From positions 1-16,070 of the forward strand of contig NZ_CAAFOM010000095.1 of NCBI RefSeq assembly GCF_900764565.1: 16,070 bases of DNA, written 5' to 3'. The notes beneath the pieces are model-generated. The model made no database searches. It was not told the DNA's origin and saw only the letters and a program-made list of their open reading frames with translations. Position 1 is the first letter of the stretch. Every line of letters begins with the position of its first letter. The DNA comes from an uncultured Catenibacterium sp. (GTDB lineage: Bacteria; Bacillota_I; Bacilli_A; Erysipelotrichales; Coprobacillaceae). Below are positions 14,210-16,070 of this stretch, piece by piece. The translations under genes and the position numbers were made by a program.

Positions 14210-15045
14210 ATTAAACCTAAATGCTTAAACGCATTATAAAGTCCATCATCATTGACATCAGTCGTAATATAATCTGCTGCTTCTTTAATTTCTGGACCAC
14301 CATTACCCATAGCGACATTATAAGTGCAACATTCAAACATTGATAAATCAATCTTTGCATCCCCAAAAGAAATAGTATCCTTAAAGTCTGCACCAAGATG
14401 TTCCATCAATACTTCAATCGCATGTCTCTTAGTAATACCAGTAGGTCCTAAATCACCATATAAGGCAACTTCACCTTTACCGCCCCATGTATTCGCAACA
14501 AGGTCAGGAAATTCTACTTTAGAATCTAAATGATCCTGATAAGAGCTTAAGATAAAGCTAATCTTATTCACATCATCTCTATATAAATCTTCACCCTGTA
14601 AATGAATAAATCCATCCATGAATGCTTTTGAAGATTCCTTTGCTTTCTCTAGATCTGCTCCTTTACCCTGGGCATACTTAACCATTGTTTCAGGCCCCTG
14701 TTCCAACATATAGTCATTGCAGTACATACCACTATTAGCTTCTAAATAGAATCCTAAGTGTCTCTCATTACACCAATCTACAATATGTTTTACATCTTCC
14801 TTTGATAATCCCTGATGCATAACAACTTCATCATTGTCTTCTACATAAGCACCGTTACCACCAATCATACCATCTAAATCACATAAATTACGCTGTAGAA
14901 CTTCTGCCTTAGAACATCCTGTACAAATATAAACCTTATGTCCATTTGCTCGTGCCATGTCTACTGCCTTAGCTGCTGAAGCAGGTAGCTTTGCTTCATA
15001 ATCAATTAATGTACCATCTACATCTAGAAATATTATTTTACCCAT
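14206..15045 (-). CDS. Cof-type HAD-superfamily phosphatase
   Basis: 279 aa. HAD motif I is FLDVDGTLID (nucleophile D8, acid/base D10). Motif II is YICTGCS, with Thr in the expected place. Motif IV is FGDAKIDLSM, with Ile where the classic GDxxND has Asn, a pattern I know from one Bacillota subgroup. A large C2-type cap lies between motifs II and III. Such enzymes are cytoplasmic, Mg-dependent phosphatases of sugar phosphates, flavin phosphates or PLP; the substrate here cannot be read from sequence. AAAGGAGA precedes ATG 15045, and TATAAT on the minus strand at 15071-15076 gives a plausible own promoter. It lies 62 bases downstream of the Crp/Fnr gene on the same strand. Confidence 0.9.
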   Translation of the reverse strand: MGKIIFLDVDGTLIDYEAKLPASAAKAVDMARANGHKVYICTGCSKAEVLQRNLCDLDGMIGGNGAYVEDNDEVVMHQGLSKEDVKHIVDWCNERHLGFYLEANSGMYCNDYMLEQGPETMVKYAQGKGADLEKAKESSKAFMDGFIHLQGEDLYRDDVNKISFILSSYQDHLDSKVEFPDLVANTWGGKGEVALYGDLGPTGITKRHAIEVLMEHLGADFKDTISFGDAKIDLSMFECCTYNVAMGNGGPEIKEAADYITTDVNDDGLYNAFKHLGLI

Positions 15046-15070
15046 ACTTTTTCTCCTTTATATGTTTCTT

Positions 15071-15076
15071 ATTATA
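15071..15076 (-). promoter_or_regulatory. Candidate -10 box of the HAD phosphatase gene
   Basis: Minus-strand TATAAT 25 bases before the HAD start codon, with AAAGGAGA between them. TACTGT lies 17 bases upstream as a weak -35 candidate. Confidence 0.45.
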
Positions 15077-15107
15077 CATAAACCATAACCTAAACAGTAT
15101 TAATCCA

Positions 15108-15737
15108 TCATTTTTTGAAACAATAAACGCCTTTACTTAATTTAGTAAGTATATCTTTCTCTACTAATTCATGAAGCACTCTCTGTAATTGTCTTCTACT
15201 ACAGTGAAGGATTTCTGATGTTTTTTCTATTCTTCTTAATATATGATCATCACACTGATATTTCATATATGCTATTAGTTTTTCTTCTAGGCTCATATAG
15301 TGTTGATCATGCTGTACAGTTTGAATAATATCTACGCAGGAATGAATGACTGAATGAAGAAATAACACATCTTCATTCAACTCTTTCTCATATCTTAATG
15401 TAGCAATACTTAATACCACTACATTCTCTAAAGCCTCTACAAATAAATGAGGCTTCTTTTTTGTGACAAACTCAATATCTCCAAGAATAGGTATTTCTTT
15501 TTTTACACCTGTCACAAACTGTCTACCATCTGCCTGAATTGAATAAACATTTACGCTTCCTTTCACTAAAAAATAAATAGAATGAAAATGAAAAGAAGGC
15601 TGAATCAATAACTCTCCTTTCTCAAACTCAAACATTTGAAGACTTACATGATCTAAATGGACATAAGAAGATATGGAATCACTATACTTCTCTATTAATA
15701 GTTTATCTAAAAAACAGGCAGAAAACCCCCACCTCAA
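15108..15737 (-). CDS. Crp/Fnr-family regulator (YeiL-like), 5' end uncertain
   Basis: About 209 aa if read from TTG 15737. The cyclic-nucleotide-binding-like beta-barrel spans about 30-125 (FEFEKGELLIQPSF, IYFLVKGSVNVYS, PILGDIEFV). A C-terminal winged helix follows, with the recognition region EILHCSRRQLQRVLHELVE. The absence of a Cys cluster argues against a classic Fnr iron-sulfur sensor. The start is doubtful: the TTG has no ribosome site, it lies within a 9-bp perfect hairpin, the frame stays open upstream without a start codon, and the first in-frame ATG (codon 33) would cut into the domain. An IS200/IS605-type element begins right beside it, so the true N-terminus may have been lost on insertion. 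It could be a pseudogene, or could still be expressed from element-borne sequence. Confidence 0.75.
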   Translation of the reverse strand: MRWGFSACFLDKLLIEKYSDSISSYVHLDHVSLQMFEFEKGELLIQPSFHFHSIYFLVKGSVNVYSIQADGRQFVTGVKKEIPILGDIEFVTKKKPHLFVEALENVVVLSIATLRYEKELNEDVLFLHSVIHSCVDIIQTVQHDQHYMSLEEKLIAYMKYQCDDHILRRIEKTSEILHCSRRQLQRVLHELVEKDILTKLSKGVYCFKK

Positions 15738-15756
15738 TATAGAATATAGGTGGGGG
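15726..15756 (-). repeat. Perfect GC-rich hairpin at the IS/regulator junction
   Basis: CCCCCACCT (15726-15734) and AGGTGGGGG (15748-15756) form a perfect 9-bp stem with a 13-base loop. On the minus strand it is followed by GTTTTCTG, so it could terminate minus-strand transcripts. Its place just before tnpB also fits the subterminal hairpin of an IS200/IS605 left end. I favour the IS-end reading but cannot decide. Confidence 0.6.
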
Positions 15757-15859
15757 ATGAATGCCGTTAATGCATCTGATTGAGAAATTTGGAGTAAGAA
15801 ATAGTATAATACATATAGGGAACTTCTTTTCCTAAATCTACCGAAAGGAGGCTAAATAT

Positions 15860-16070
15860 ATGTATCTTACAGTCAAGCAGCAGGTGAAGCATCTGTCCAA
15901 GGAAGACTATCGTTCCATCAAGGAATTGTGCCATATTGCAAAGAATCTTACTAATCAGGCAATCTATAACATCAGACAGCACTACTTTGCAGAAGGCAAG
16001 TATCTCAATTATGAGAAGAACTATGCACTTCTGAAGTCGTCTGATAACTATAGAACGCTTAATTCCAATA
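15860..16070 (+). CDS. tnpB: TnpB (RNA-guided nuclease of an IS200/IS605 element), N-terminal part
   Basis: Seventy residues are in the window, starting MYLTVKQQVKHLSKEDY and continuing through a stretch with CHIAKNLTNQAIYNIRQ, then LNYEKNYALLKSSDNY. This is the characteristic N-terminus of the OrfB/TnpB group. AAAGGAGG (15844-15851) lies nine bases before ATG 15860. The RuvC catalytic residues and zinc finger would lie beyond the window end, so activity cannot be judged. TnpB is a small RNA-guided DNA nuclease using an omega-RNA from the element's right end, which is also outside. The gene is more GC-rich and uses codons such as CTG and AAG more than its neighbours, in keeping with a mobile origin. 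Confidence 0.9.
   Translation, partial: MYLTVKQQVKHLSKEDYRSIKELCHIAKNLTNQAIYNIRQHYFAEGKYLNYEKNYALLKSSDNYRTLNSN

Larger units (their letters stand above)
15720..16070 (+). mobile_element. IS200/IS605-type element, left part (tnpB-bearing, runs off the window)
   Basis: The 5' part of tnpB with its upstream region. That region holds the 9-bp hairpin at 15726-15756, a candidate promoter TTGAGA (15780-15785) with TATAAT (15805-15810), and a small hairpin AGGGAA/TTTCCT (15817-15833). The exact left tip is not certain; I place it near 15720 because family left ends carry a hairpin close to the tip. No tnpA is visible before tnpB in this window. Confidence 0.6.

Noticed and set aside
15767..15982. 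Minus-strand ORF opposite the start of tnpB
   Set aside because: It covers the tnpB promoter and N-terminus in antisense and has no family resemblance.

Overview
This 16 kb, low-GC window uses TGA as a stop and has AGGAGG-type Shine-Dalgarno sites, overlapping genes and U-tailed hairpin terminators. It is chromosomal DNA of a Gram-positive Bacillota. The LytTR/GHKL signalling genes, the YeiL-like Crp/Fnr protein and the TnpB type would suit a gut Erysipelotrichia-like bacterium (for example the Catenibacterium/Holdemanella neighbourhood), but that placement is inference.

Region 1 (1-2437, minus strand) is a three-gene signalling operon: a polytopic membrane protein ending in a histidine phosphoacceptor helix, a two-TM protein with a GHKL ATPase, and a LytTR response regulator. 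The kinase appears split. One protein carries the His but no ATPase; the other carries the ATPase but has Asn where the His should be.

Region 2 (2596-10723, plus strand) is the most unusual part. A 1011-aa TPR-CHAT (caspase-like) protease is followed by a tight cluster: a VirD4/TrwB-like ATPase, a protein that looks like its catalytically degenerate paralogue, a membrane M48 metallopeptidase, a second soluble VirD4/TraG-like ATPase, a 53-aa two-TM protein, and a stand-alone NUC-family endonuclease with an acidic tail. A strong terminator ends the cluster. No relaxase, mating-channel gene or integrase is visible, so it does not read as an ordinary conjugation module. It could be an undescribed defence, toxin-export or DNA-processing system built from two coupling-protein-like motors, two proteases and a nuclease.

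Region 3 (10881-13757, plus strand) is a second overlapping operon: two unrecognised, partly coiled-coil proteins, a four-TM protein with a coiled-coil tail, and a lipoprotein with a vWA-like plus OmpA-like architecture. A repeated upstream element, GGGAA-N13-TACATT followed by AAAGGAG, lies before the region 2 ATPase cluster and twice before region 3. It may link the two operons into one regulon.

Region 4 (13847-16070) holds an N-terminally anchored small protein convergent with a Cof-type HAD phosphatase across a shared terminator, a Crp/Fnr regulator whose 5' end looks disrupted, and the start of an IS200/IS605-type tnpB running off the window. No tRNA, rRNA or CRISPR array was seen, and no gene-free stretch exceeds 300 bases.
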